A stretch of DNA of 64,000 nucleotides, taken from assembly GCF_964204645.1 (NCBI RefSeq), contig NC_134031.1, forward strand, positions 21,201,307-21,265,306, given 5' to 3'. The notes below the pieces were generated by a model, which had not been told where the DNA came from, did not search any database, and saw only the letters and a program-made list of their open reading frames with translations. The DNA is from Tubulanus polymorphus. Lineage: Eukaryota; Nemertea; Palaeonemertea; Tubulaniformes; Tubulanidae. Below, one piece after another: positions 8,339-18,312 of the stretch. Each line of letters opens with the position of its first letter. Position 1 is the first letter of the stretch. Position numbers and translations under genes: made by a program.

Positions 8339-9627
8339 TTAAAAATTGCAGATCTGAAATAAGTGGCAGCATATCAATCTCCAGGTAGATGGCTGGTCCC
8401 TGTCACTGTCAAATGGCAAATTGGTCCCGATCCCCACTTCGTCCTAGAATAGAGAAAACTTGCGTCAGCAAACATTATATAGAAAATGTTCGATTGAATT
8501 AACAGTCAAATAGGAATTGTTTTCATGACATATTTCGCTACCTAGAATTTATAATTACCTTATAATTCTAGATAAATCAACACTATTATTCAATCTTTGA
8601 TCACTTTTCAAACTGTTCAGTTGGACAAATTTCATGCTGCAAAAAATCATTATACTATGAAAATACTAAGTAATGTATTTATAGCAGTCTGAAATTGGGG
8701 CTAAATTAGAAAATCAATCATTTTCAAACTTGTGTTGAGCAGAATTAAGCAGCAGCAGCAGCAGCAGCAGCATCAGCCGCACTTCTTTCCGGAGAATCAC
8801 ACATAAAAATTCTGTACAGAATAATTAAATGTTAGAATATTATGAAATTAGAGCACAGTGGAGTGATGAAAGACTCACCATTTCTAAACTCATATCAGAT
8901 AAGTTCAGTGCCATCTAGCAGGATTTCACTTCCAACAGTCATAATGTCATGAAGTAAAGAGAACTGATGATTTTCTGAGAAAATAAATTCTTAAACCGAT
9001 AGCAGCAGCTTCAGCAACTAGAGCTTCTTTACTCTTTGAAGGTGAATATTTTTAATTTCTCCAGTTCCAAAAAGTGTTGGGCGTATTGCATTCTGGAAAG
9101 AGAAAATTATGCCAGAAAAAGGTTAATGAAATAGATAGAAACTGCAACTTGTTTGTGTTCGATTGACAGAAAACCTACCAGGTTAATGAGTAGTTTATCA
9201 CAATGTGTCGAGTATATGCAGATTTCTGAGAGGTTTGATGGTAGCTTTAGACTGCGTCCTCAAGTAAAATGTTGATACCTGCCAACATTGACCGATCAAA
9301 ACATCATTTTCTGGACTTGATTTGAAGATCACCACAAATTACTGCAATAAATCGATATAAAACTCACCGCTTCTGACTTGATTGATTTGTGGAGCGCAAT
9401 GTTAACTGCAAGTTCAGCTTTATTTTGGACCCTAGAATACAAAAGTTGTATAATTTTGATGATTCGAACTTTGACCAGAATAGAAGTGATTGAAATTTCA
9501 ACTTCACTGATTAATGTAGCTTCTTATCAGGAAATGAGTTTATAAATGTACAGTCAAACAGAGACTAGAATCTGTAGAGATATTTACCGGTACCGTATTG
9601 GTTTTGAGGATCTAAAGCGATGTCCAT
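8339..9627 (-). CDS. Possible 95-codon spliced frame of gene G (C1)
   Basis: Joining 9627-9588, 9225-9179, 9092-9033, 8914-8879 and 8443-8339 (skipping the exon-like 9431-9368) gives one uninterrupted frame from ATG, in the context AAGATGG, to TAA, with lengths 40+47+60+36+105. The product starts MDIALDPQNQYGT, passes NAIRPTLFGTGEIK and MALNLSDMSLEM, and ends HLFQICNF. No domain, signal peptide or membrane segment is recognised. In C2 and C3 the second piece has an in-frame TAA, and C4 has a deletion in the last piece. So either only C1 is intact or the frame is fortuitous. Confidence 0.25.
8745..8772. repeat. AGC microsatellite in gene G
   Basis: About eight AGC units in C1. The C2 counterpart (about 20497) is shorter and interrupted by CTG. 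In C4 the whole run is deleted. Confidence 0.8.
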
Positions 9628-9875
9628 CTTAAACAAATGTGAAGTGAATTCCCAATGTTTACTGTTCACAGATTCTATCAAGGGTTCCAGTTATTTCAGC
9701 TCCTAAATACAAATTTTAGAAATTGTCAGTTAAGTTGTAATGAAATAAGAGCAGTTTCACACCAAATTAAACTAAGCCGTGATCTTTGAGTGATTGAATG
9801 CTGGAAACATAAACAGATAGAATAATTTATATAGAACAGTTCTCTAAAAATAATGAATTTCCAAACAGGTTTTAC

Positions 9876-9985
9876 CTGCAGCTGCTGCTGTTGCAGCTGC
9901 TGGTGGCGCTGTTGCTGCATGGTACTGGTACTGCGGGTACTGCCAGTACTGCTGTTGCTGCTGCTGCTGCGGTGTGTATCTCATC
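9876..9985 (-). CDS. Gln/Ala repeat exon of gene G, C1 (one unit)
   Basis: A 110-nt exon-like segment between GTTACAG and GTAAAA. It contains an ATG in fair context (AAGGATGAG) followed by MRYTPQQQQQQQYWQYPQYQ. Spliced to the next piece it would run on for about 14 codons (ending LDRICEQ, then stop). The 64-bp repeat inside occurs once here, against about 6, 4 and 2 times in C2, C3 and C4. Because 64 is not a multiple of three, the exon's phase differs among copies. Coding is therefore doubtful. Confidence 0.3.
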
Positions 9986-10230
9986 CTGTAACTGAGAGTA
10001 AAACAGTAATCTTTAGTTCAAAAATAATTCAAAATATCAACAGAGACTGTTTAAGAATTCTGTGGAGAAATTCATTACCAGTTTTGTACTTACCTTTAAA
10101 TGAGCCTGTTTAAATAGTAAATTCTATTGCATTCATTTCATTCTGAAAAGAAAAAGAAACAATAATCAGTGACAATAGAGCAGAATGTAACATCTCAAAT
10201 TATCAATCAATCAGACAGAAACAGTACAGG

Positions 10231-10428
10231 ATTTCTGTAGATTAAACTGCTGTACTTATTTCATACTGATTGTACAGTTACAGATACATGTAACATTGTG
10301 TACAGATACAGAGTACAGATCACTGCATTACTTCATCCTGTGATTGAACAGTGATTAAATGTTCTTTCATCTTCATTAGATTCCCATCCATCTAACTAAA
10401 ACATCAGAACATTTTAACTCATCTAACC
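10231..10428. repeat. Left arm of the block-C inverted repeat (C1)
   Basis: About 200 bp (ATTTCTGTAGATTAAACTGC to CTCATCTAACC) whose reverse complement is 14052-14250. The inner end adjoins a pyrimidine tract. Equivalent left arms lie at 22293-22490, 31425-31628 and 51625-51823. Confidence 0.85.
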
Positions 10429-10625
10429 TCCCGAACCGACCCTCCCATACCCCTTCCCTCCCGCCCTCCCGGACCCTTTTCCTCCTGCGCCCCATCCCTC
10501 CCTCCCTCCCTCAATGCCCTCCCACCTGGCCCTCCCTCAATGCCCTCCCACCTGGCCCTCCCTCAATGCCCTCCCACCCGGCCCACCCTCAATGCCCTCC
10601 CTCAATGCCCTCCCATCATGCCTCC
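10429..10625. repeat. C-rich (minus-strand G-rich) tract, left (C1)
   Basis: CCCTCCC-type words through the tract, grading into 26-bp repeats with AATGCCCTCCCACCTGGCCC. Runs of three or more G on the minus strand with short spacers meet the usual G-quadruplex pattern. Proline-rich plus-strand frames here are by-products of the composition. Confidence 0.85.
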
Positions 10626-11485
10626 TCAACTCTCTTGTCTCCTCTTCACACACCACTCATCTGTACAATAACTACAAAACGATTTGCCATTTTTCACGAT
10701 CATATCAATTTCATTTATAAATCAAAATCCTTAATCAATTGCATCATTGATGGGACTCACAGATACTTTCTTTACACATTTTGGAGGCATTTAGATGACC
10801 TCAAATGATCATATGCTTGGGTTGGTCTTGAAAATCACATGGCTTCATTTTACAGATGATTTCTTTATCAATTTCATCAAATTATTCCTACTATTTCTAC
10901 TCCCTCTAATAAGTATTCACAATATATCTCAGTTTCATGAAAAGTTGCAGCAGTCGTCTGTAAACAGATTTCATTTCATCAAATGATGCGAGTTTGAGTT
11001 GTAGAGGTTACATCTAAAACATCAAACCAAACCGGAGGAACTTAATGTTGTAAGGGAGGGGGAGGTATACGGAGGGTTCACCCGAACAAAGGAAATAAGC
11101 CCGAACCAAACCTTCACACTCACAAAATGTCGCGAGAAAGGCAAACACAAACCAAGGACAAGAATGATGGCTGAGATCAAAACAATTAATGCTATTTATG
11201 TTGCTTCACCAATTCAACATGACGTCACTAAATGAAACCATTGTGGACTATTTCAATACTCTCTACTAGAGGTTTCATATAAGCAAGTAGTTTATGGAAT
11301 CCTATTCATAAAAGTTATTAATCAATGTTATTAAACTGCTGATGCAAAATATATACGTCATAAATAATCTGTTTGATTGTCTTTTCAAGTTAACACTTAA
11401 ACCCAGTGGAACAAATCAAACTCCAGCCATTTTTCCTTCATTTGCCATTTTTCGTTTTTACTCTTTTCTCTGACTTTTAGCACTT

Positions 11486-11775
11486 GAGTCGAGGTAGGAA
11501 TAGACCCCTGCCCACTCGCTAAGCGTGCAGGACTCTAAACCTTCGAATTGCTCTCGGACCCCACTCTTTATATTTTATCTTTTTTGAGTCGAGGTAGGAA
11601 TAGACCCCTGCCTGCCCTCTAAGCGCGCAGGACTCTAAACCTTCGAATTGCTCTCGGACCCCACTCTTTATATTTTATCTTTTTTGAGTCGAGGTAGGAA
11701 TAGACCCCTGCCCGCTCGCTAAGCGTGCAGGACACTAAACCTTCGAATTGCTCTCGGACCCCACTCTTTATATCA
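11486..11775 (-). repeat. Three tandem 100-bp tRNA-like units (C1)
   Basis: Units start at 11486, 11586 and 11686. Read on the minus strand, GAGTGGG and TCGACTC could pair as an acceptor stem (6 of 7). A TCCGAGAGCAATTCGAAGG stretch lies where a D arm would be, and GGGTCTATTCC resembles a B box (8 of 11). The anticodon arm is poor. The units may be a decayed type-II tRNA-derived sequence. Copy number is 3, 1, 1 and 2 in C1-C4. Confidence 0.4.
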
Positions 11776-12087
11776 GCATTTCATGCTGTTTTATTTTATT
11801 CACGCATTCGCTTTACATTTTTTCATATGGCTTTTCCTTATTTGTCGTCTCACTAAAATTCTCATCAGTTCCGACTGGGATCAAGTTTAATCTTTTAGAG
11901 ACAAACAGCAAAAGGTTGTGTTAGTTGCACCAGCAGCAGCAGCAGCTGCAGCAACACCAGCAGCAACACTGATACAGATGAATCTTTCATTAACTACTTC
12001 ATTTGTTCCATTCTCAACTATTGAGTCATGAAGGCAACAGAAATAACTTTTAAAAATGTTAAATCTTTCATTTATGGCCTTGGTTTA

Positions 12088-12255
12088 GTGACCTAAGCAT
12101 CAAAGTTTGGTTCATAGCCCAGGTTTGGTGACCAAAGAGTCAAAGTTTGGTTCATAGCCCAGGTTTGGTGACCAAAGAGTCAAAGTTTGGTTCATAGCCC
12201 TGTTAGGTTTACCAAAGAGTCAAAGTTTGGTCTATGGTTCTGATTTGGTGACCAC
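12088..12255. repeat. 40-bp minisatellite, 4 units (C1)
   Basis: Unit contains TCAAAGTTTGGTTCATAGCC and CAGGTTTGGTGACCAAAGAG. Each unit includes the near-palindrome TTTGGTGACCAAA. Units number 4, 3, 7 and 8 in C1-C4. Confidence 0.9.
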
Positions 12256-13016
12256 GGAGGGTAAATATAGCTCATGAGCGTTGCATATGTTGAATAGGGG
12301 AATTGGACTAAACACTCATCACTAGAATCAAGTGAAGAATTATGTTCACACTGAATAGGCTCAAAATCTTGGACTAATTGATAAAGTCCGAAATAATTCT
12401 GACTAATTTGAGTCTACCGGAAAATGATGCATTGGTCGAAGTCTAAAAGCTATAAACTGACAAATTGATCGAGCACTGATAATATTTTAAATAACAGCGG
12501 AGAATGAAATCACTTTTATTAACTGATATGATCGTGAAAAATGGCAAAATACACTAGATACACCTCCCCCACGCTTTATCAGAGTCTCATTGTAGTAGGA
12601 AGATTGCCGTAGCCTAACTGTAAAAACTACAACTACATCTGGTTGAATATCATTTGTTTTTACGGCTTTTAAATTCAGTAAAATATTTCCTGATAGAAGT
12701 ATAATTAGTTCGCAGCCCCTTAAATTCTGTCTAGAATAGAATTATAAGTCACAGGTAGAAATAGAATATTATCCTATTCTAAAATGAATATAATAATAGA
12801 ACAATAGTCTCTCCGTGTCAATCTTTGTCCCACCTAAAAATTGTACAGTTTATTCCAGAAAATATGTCCCATCTTTTTGAAAAGGATAACTAATTATTAA
12901 GGATATCTATGAATAGTGATATACTGTGCCATGAAGGCAAATGAAGAAGTGTGTCAATAAAAGTGATAACAAAACATATCACTTATTCTAATGAGTTCTA
13001 TACTCTTCTTCCAAAA

Positions 13017-13322
13017 ATGAAGAGTAGGTCTCTGTCTAAGAATCTGCAGAAAAAAGAGGAAGCAGCAATGAATGTGAACTGCATCTCGAATCTCGTCAAC
13101 AAATTTCTAAGTCGTCCTATACAGTTCTCAGTATTTACAGCCGTTTTTAAAATAGCACAGAAGAAAATACATCTTTCAGCTGGAAATGTATCAGTAAACC
13201 GCCAGATATCAACAGTAATTATTACGTATGATTGTTGTTTCATTGAATTATTAATGAAACCGTTTTTTGATCGGAGCCAAGGAGCAGTTTGTGATCATTC
13301 AAAAAATATCTCTCATTCCTGA
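13017..13322 (+). CDS. Reading frame of 101 codons in C1 (probably not a gene)
   Basis: ATG frame beginning MKSRSLSKNLQKKEEAAMN. Intact in C1 and C2 (26638-26943), but C3 and C4 share a one-base loss (AATGTGACTGC) that shifts it. Of five differences between C1 and C2 in the wider frame, four change the amino acid, so there is no sign of protein-level constraint. Nothing is recognisable in it. Confidence 0.15.
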   Translation: MKSRSLSKNLQKKEEAAMNVNCISNLVNKFLSRPIQFSVFTAVFKIAQKKIHLSAGNVSVNRQISTVIITYDCCFIELLMKPFFDRSQGAVCDHSKNISHS

Positions 13323-13410
13323 CAACATTAAATAATGGCCCTCAAAATTGAAAAGTCCCAATTCAAAAATTATCTCATAACGATTGAGAGAACTGACGGT
13401 GAAATTACGT

Positions 13411-13505
13411 GCGCACTCACCGGGGATCAAACCCGGGTCTCATAGAAATAATAACTAGTAAAATAGAACGAGTCCGATTGGCCGATGCTTATACAGCTTA
13501 GGCCT
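13411..13505 (-). repeat. tRNA-like sequence, minus strand (C1)
   Basis: On the minus strand a good B box and T arm (CCCGGGTTTGATCCCCGG) lie about 55 bases after an A-box-like TCGGCCAATCGGACTCG. The 3' side lacks a matching acceptor stem, so it is a SINE-like or decayed tRNA copy. Also at 27042-27130, 34681-34770 and 55060-55130; C4 has lost about 14 bases between the boxes. Confidence 0.45.
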
Positions 13506-13576
13506 ACTGAAACATGACATGTTGCAGTCATGTGTGGCCACATGACATGTTTCATAATGATTAATCCTTTCTTAGA

Positions 13577-13738
13577 ACAGTGTTTTCAATAAGAAATTAA
13601 CAAGCCAGGTCCCTTTGAAAAACAGGAGGGTCCCATAATATGTCACAGTCCCTGAAACGAAAGCTTGTTTGAAGTAACAGGCGGGTCCTTTAAAAACGAC
13701 AGATGGGTCTGGGACCTGGCTCTTATTGAAAACACTGT
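13577..13738. mobile_element. MITE with ACAGTGTTTTC ends, 162 bp (C1)
   Basis: Inverted ends ACAGTGTTTTCAATAAG and CTTATTGAAAACACTGT plus sub-terminal GCCAGGTCCC/GGGACCTGGC. Flanked by AGA on both sides (13574-13576, 13739-13741). C2 and C4 have the clean empty site CTTAGAATAATAAAAAG (C4 with one substitution), and C3 carries the element at 34846-35014. Superfamily not assigned. Confidence 0.8.
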
Positions 13739-13829
13739 AGAATAATAAAAAGATGGGACACATTTTCTGAAATATCCTGAACTTCAAGGCTAAAACTACG
13801 ACTAAACCACCTGTACCTAAACCCCCACC

Positions 13830-14050
13830 CTATATCCCTCCCTCCAAAGTCCTAACACCACCCCTATATCCCTCCCACCCTCCCGGACCCCTTCCCTCCC
13901 TCCCTCCCTCACCCCATCCCTCCCGCCCTCTCTCACCCCTTCCCTCCCTCCCAGACCCCTTCCCTAACTCCCACCATCCCCCACCCCAACCCTCCCGCCC
14001 TCCCTCTACCCCTTCCCTCCCCCAACCCTACCCACCCTTCCTAAACCCTG
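13830..14050. repeat. C-rich tract, right (C1)
   Basis: CCCTCCC-type tract ending ACCCACCCTTCCTAAACCC just before the right inverted arm. It is C-rich on the plus strand, as the left tract is, although the flanking arms are inverted. Confidence 0.85.
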
Positions 14051-14051
14051 T

Positions 14052-14250
14052 GGTTAGGTGAGATGAATGTTCTAATGTTTTAGTTAGACGGATGGGAATC
14101 TAATGAAGATGAGAGAACATTAAATCACTGTTCAATCACAGGATGAAGTAATGCAGTGATCTGTATCTCAGTATCTGTACACAATGTTACAATGTATCTG
14201 TAACTGTACAATCAGTATGAAATAAGTACAGCAGTTTAATCTATAGAAAT
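14052..14250. repeat. Right arm of the block-C inverted repeat (C1)
   Basis: Reverse complement of 10231-10428. Beyond the outer ends similarity fades quickly. Confidence 0.85.
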
Positions 14251-14614
14251 TCGAACTCTTAAGATACACATGATCTGATTGTCACGAAGGAACATGATTG
14301 ATAACAGTTGTATTATTGACATCAGGAACCAGTTTCATATTGATTAGAAATAACATTTGAGTTGATCACAATTTAGAAAACCTGTAAACCCGCTTACAGA
14401 AATAACAATCCCAATCATGAACTGATTATAGTCAAATATTCACCAAAAGAAATTTGAAATGATTGACTAAATGCAACAGGTTTCTGAGATTTCATTTCAA
14501 AACATGGTTTATAACAAACAATATAAAATTGGTCCCTAAAAATCAATTCAACAACCGATAAATAAAGATTAATGTAACTTATCTTGAATTTCCACATAGG
14601 CTATAGTGATTCCT

Positions 14615-14830
14615 GATGTCATGCTGAATCCAAGAATGATTCCCGATGTCCGGTGCGAAACCAAAAAAGTCTGATTGTGAAACACTGATTCCTTGTTGTC
14701 CTGTGCAGAATCCAAGAATGATTCCCGATGTCCGGTGCGAAACCAAAAAAGTTTGATTGTGAAACACTGATTCCTTGTTGTCCTGTGCAGAATCTAAGAG
14801 TGATTCTTGTTTTCCTGTGCTGAATCAAAA
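14615..14830 (-). repeat. 82-bp tandem repeat, about 2 units (C1)
   Basis: Units with GATTCCCGATGTCCGG and TTGTGAAACACTGATTCC, period 82 bp. A minus-strand frame through it stays open in all four copies but starts at TTG. Just upstream on that strand TCTATTACAG could be an acceptor. Two units in C1 and C3, one in C2 and C4. Confidence 0.6.
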
Positions 14831-15064
14831 TTCCCGTTGAACACGTTGAAGTGATACCTGTAATAGACAAATCTAAGATTGTTTTCTTTCCTTAGAAATA
14901 ACTGCAGAAATATCAAATCTAAAATTCAAACTTACAAATTAGATTGTTCACTCCAATCTGCAGTTCATTTATTCAAGGGGTTTTTCTATCCACAGTTTAG
15001 GTTTTGCATCTAGAGTTCAACATGAAATATAAATAAGAAAGTAATGAAAAAACGAACAGTTTAA

Positions 15065-15535
15065 ATATTATCTGTTTCTGAAACCGATGAAGATCATCAT
15101 CATCAATATCAGACAAATGGAGGCAAGTAGAGGCATCCATCCTCCCGCGGCAGGGAGTCGAACCTGATGGCATCCAGATTGTCACGGTACGAAACCCTGC
15201 CACACTAGACCAAGTGCGCAGCAGCTACATGCGCAGCTTAGATGATGTCATTAATAGCCAATTAGAAATTCAGTTTTATTTTAGCCCGGGTTTACCCATT
15301 TATAGTTCTTCCGTGAAATTTACCTCAGCGATTAACGAGCAATCTGATTGGTGCCCCAAGATTTCGCACGGTAAAGCTGCGCATGTACCTGCGCACCCGG
15401 TCTAGTGTAGCAGGGGTTCGTACCGTGGCTGAGTGTAGCAAGCGATGTCATCAGGTTCAAATCCCTCCCATGGGAGGATGTCGGTGTCCGACACGTTTGG
15501 ACTGTGGTGGTGATTAATATCGGTTTAGCGACAGA
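15065..15535. repeat. Fold-back with two divergent tRNA-like promoters (C1)
   Basis: Left half on the minus strand: GGTCTAGTGTGGCAGGG then CAGGTTCGACTCCC (15138-15215). Right half on the plus strand: GGTCTAGTGTAGCAGGGG then CAGGTTCAAATCCC (15396-15480). Each pair is spaced like Pol III A and B boxes, and the halves are imperfect inverted repeats of about 130 bp. Between the A boxes lies about 180 bp with two convergent CCAAT words. Copies at 28508-28977, 36420-36880 and 56440-56895. Confidence 0.65.
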
Positions 15536-15602
15536 TGAAATAAACTTACAGTTTTCACTGTTTGATTAAATCAGTCGATGGAATCCTTTTAGAACAAATT
15601 CA

Positions 15603-15718
15603 GGTCTAACTGCAGTTTGGGTCACCTATCCACTGGGTGGTGCTAGTGTTATTGAAGAATAGCGTTATGGTAAGGTTAGGTACATAACCATTAGGGACAC
15701 CTAAACTGCAGTCATACC
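15603..15718 (-). mobile_element. hAT-like MITE, 116 bp, with 8-bp target duplication (C1)
   Basis: Reverse-orientation relative of the element at 192-307 and the same length. Flanked by CAAATTCA at 15595-15602 and 15719-15726. C3 (36930) has the uninterrupted site ACAAATTCATTAC and C4 a close variant, so the insertion boundaries are exact. Confidence 0.9.
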
Positions 15719-16847
15719 CAAATTCATTACATCACAGCGAGGTGAAGCCCATCGTGATCTAGAAATATCAGGATGGAATGACGTCATGCTTGACTGAGCG
15801 CCACCAGTCCAAGTGCACTGTTTGTAGGATGTACCTCTGAAATAATTTGATTTACCACAATATCTGAGATGGAATATTTTTCGCCATTTAAACCAATGTT
15901 ACAAACACTTACCAAATATTGAAATACTGATTTCAGGGGTCGGGAAGGAGGGTGGCAATGTTTAGGTGAGGTTTTTGCTAAATTTCGTGTTATGGTAAAG
16001 CACGCCATTTTGATATTGCGTCATAGTGTACCTCAGATTGGGATTCCCGCCGCTAGACTGGTCACTGCCACCTGCATTCGCGAGTAGAAATGGCAACCAG
16101 TCTATTGCAGGTCTCGGCTTCTTTTCGATTATATTAGATTTTGATATTCTACGCATCAAAGAATTTATTCTAATGAAACCCACGCCCTTGGATCAAAGGC
16201 CCATGGATTACTGCTTTAGTTCACAAAAATTCCGCTATCGTTATTCATAGGGGCAGCACTGAACGGTTGTTATCTGATGCAGTCTTGCTATTTTACTGCG
16301 GCATGTGAGGAATACAGATTTTTCTTAAGTCAAATTTCATTCATCACTCAACACTAGTTTGTTAGAAATTAATAACTCTACCAACATTAGAGCTTTATAT
16401 AAGGAGAGTAAATGGTATGATAGAATCTCCCTAATTCCGATCATTGGGACCAACAAAATTCATCCGTTTTACGGCAAATCCGGATTAAAAGTCATTTTCG
16501 TGTATATGAATGAATAAATTGACTGTAAATATTATCCGGATTAGACCAAAATTCGGATTAAGCCGATGCGGATTAAACGATTTAGTTTGACTGTATTAGC
16601 CAATAGAATCAGTCTTGGAATACAGAAAGACGTTCACGATTGAGTTATGTACAAATACCGATATGAGAAAAGCTTAGATTCACCTCCTAAGCCATCACCC
16701 ATGGAAATGGCCCCAGGGCACTAAAAAGGCAATTACCAAGAAACAAACACTGATGCGAGTGTTGGCCTGTTTGATAAACGCAGTAACCCTAGTGTTGGCC
16801 TTGTACCACACTGACCACACGTATTCACAAACTTATTCAGCCACCAG

Positions 16848-17010
16848 AACTCAGCGGTCTAGTGGTTAGCGTGCTCGGCCGGCATGCTGGAGGTCGCCGG
16901 TTCGAGTCCTGCTAGGGTTAGGGTTACGTTCGATCTAGGGTTAGGGCTAGTGCCTCAGGTCGGGGCTAATTTTTGGTCCAGCGAGGTATTTGTAGTACGA
17001 TGATCATCTG
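16848..17010 (+). mobile_element. tRNA-derived SINE head (B2)
   Basis: Same boxes as in B1 (GGTCTAGTGGTTAGCG, GGTTCGAGTCC), then CTAGGGTTAGGGTTACG. Preceded by one full 33-bp unit (16759-16791) and a partial one. Confidence 0.7.
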
Positions 17011-17258
17011 TTTGACTCGGGTTATTTTTTGGTCAATAGATTCTATACTAACTTATATATTTTGAACACAAATATTTGCTTTATCCTTAGAAGCCACTTT
17101 ATTTAAAAGATACTTCGCTCAATACAGTAGTTTATTTCTAAATGAATAAAAGAGTTGGTGACATTATTCAATATATATAAAAACCACAATATCTACTTTA
17201 CGGTTGGTATGCAACAATTTCCACTCTTTTCCATATTGGTGTCGCTTTGGATAAATGT

Positions 17259-17525
17259 CTATATCTCTTGACCCAATGGACCGATTACGATTAAACTTGA
17301 TACACAGGAACTTTTATCAAGTAGCACTCGGGGTGGGTGAAATCGCTCTAGGTTGAAGTTACACTGTCCTAAAATGGCTCCAAACAACGTGAAATTGGTA
17401 GTTAGGCCTACTTCGAGTACGGGTAGAACACAGTTTGAAATCGTATCGTTGTAGGTTATCGTAAAGAAGATGAATCCGTAGGCACCTAATACGACGATTA
17501 ACAGTACAAATATCGATATAGACAC
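17259..17525 (-). pseudogene. Hydrophobic reading frame (B2)
   Basis: 88-codon counterpart of the B1 frame with I/L/S at the three variable sites, plus a unique V-to-E change inside the second hydrophobic stretch (VLPVLEVGLTT), which would disfavour a membrane segment. The donor-like site is GGACAG. Confidence 0.25.
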
Positions 17526-17649
17526 GCGGTTTTAGTCGAGACATTGATCGCCGGGTTCAAACATTCCTGGACATGACCATGTTTCACAATTAAATTCATC
17601 TTCTAAATGAGGACGACCATCGATCACGTGTCTAATCGCATCATAATGG

Positions 17650-18300
17650 GTACGGGGTGTCCCGCGTTCGAACCAAGTAATTACTGATACTGGTTAAGAG
17701 TGGTCTTGATACTGAATAGAGGATGTACAGGGGTATCCCGAGTTCGAACCCAGGAATTACTGATACTGATTCAGAGAGGTCCTGATGCTGATAAGATGAT
17801 GTACAGGGTTGTACCCAGTAGTGGTCCAAGTTGTCCTGATGCTGGATAGAGGATGTACAGGGGTGTCCCGACCGTATGGTGCTGCCGCAATGCTCATCGT
17901 TAGCGGGATTTCCGTACACTAACTGAAGTCAACTCTGGCAATCGTCGTGCTGTCCAGTTAAACTCCGTTACCCTTGCTTGCCAGAGTTGAATAACGTTAG
18001 TGTATGAAAATCCCGCTACCGATGAGCATAGAGGCAGCACCGTACGGTAAAATGTTGATATCTTAACAAAAGTAATTACTGATAATTGATTCAGAGTGGT
18101 CCTGGTGCTGAATATAGGATGTAGAGGGGCATCCCGGGTTCAAATCCGGTCTGTACTGATTCTGATTGGTCCTGATGCAGAATGGAGGATGTACAGGGGC
18201 ATCCCGGGTTCGAACCCAGTAATTACTGATACTGATTCAGAGAGGTCCTGATGCTGATTAGATGATGTACAGGGGTGTCCCGGGTTCGAACCCAGCACTA
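17650..18300. repeat. B-box-like repeat array (B2)
   Basis: GTTCGAACC-type words at about 17670, 17742, 18207 and 18283, a decayed one near 18139, interrupted by the fold-back 17871-18048. Confidence 0.65.
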
Positions 18301-18312
18301 TTCTAGGTTGTT

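Larger units (their letters stand above)
7590..10142 (-). other. Putative spliced gene G, copy in C1
   Basis: Exon-like pieces on the minus strand with matched signals: 10142-10094 (TTTTCAG acceptor, GTAAGT donor), 9985-9876 (GTTACAG acceptor, GTAAAA donor; Gln/Ala repeat exon), 9702-9588 (TATTTAG, GTAAAT), 9431-9368 (TTCTAG, GTGAGT), 9225-9179 (CTCTCAG, GTAGGT), 9092-9033 (TTTCCAG, GTAAAG), 8914-8879 (GCTAG, GTGAGT), and a last exon from 8443 (ATTCTAG). An AATAAA on the minus strand (7602-7597) could end the transcript. Copies: 19330-22204, 30009-31343 (3' half missing), 49017-51542. It may be protein-coding or a long non-coding RNA. Confidence 0.45.
6981..16306. repeat. Duplicated block C, copy 1 (C1)
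   Basis: Most complete of four copies (others 18531-29752, 30009-37521, 48291-57538). Order: a CAGTTTC-rich stretch; the putative minus-strand gene G (7590-10142); an inverted-repeat arm and pyrimidine tract; an interior (10630-13830) with tandem tRNA-like units, a CAG/CTG run near 11931, a 40-bp minisatellite and a minus-strand tRNA-like sequence; the second pyrimidine tract and arm; then 14250-16306 with an 82-bp repeat, the divergent tRNA-like fold-back and a hAT-like MITE. I see nothing further in 12260-12940 and 15740-16300 beyond conservation among copies. Confidence 0.9.

Noticed and set aside
10514-10720. Proline/serine-rich frame (and glycine-rich frames on the other strand at the equivalent sites)
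   Set aside because: Composition artefact of the CCCTCCC tract; not preserved between copies.
12951-13322. 123-codon frame as a conserved gene of block C
   Set aside because: Starts at GTG, is frameshifted in C3 and C4, and the C1-C2 differences are mostly replacement changes.
14619-14870. Frame found in all C copies through the 82-bp repeat
   Set aside because: Starts at TTG, its length follows repeat number, and no donor site fits at its end.
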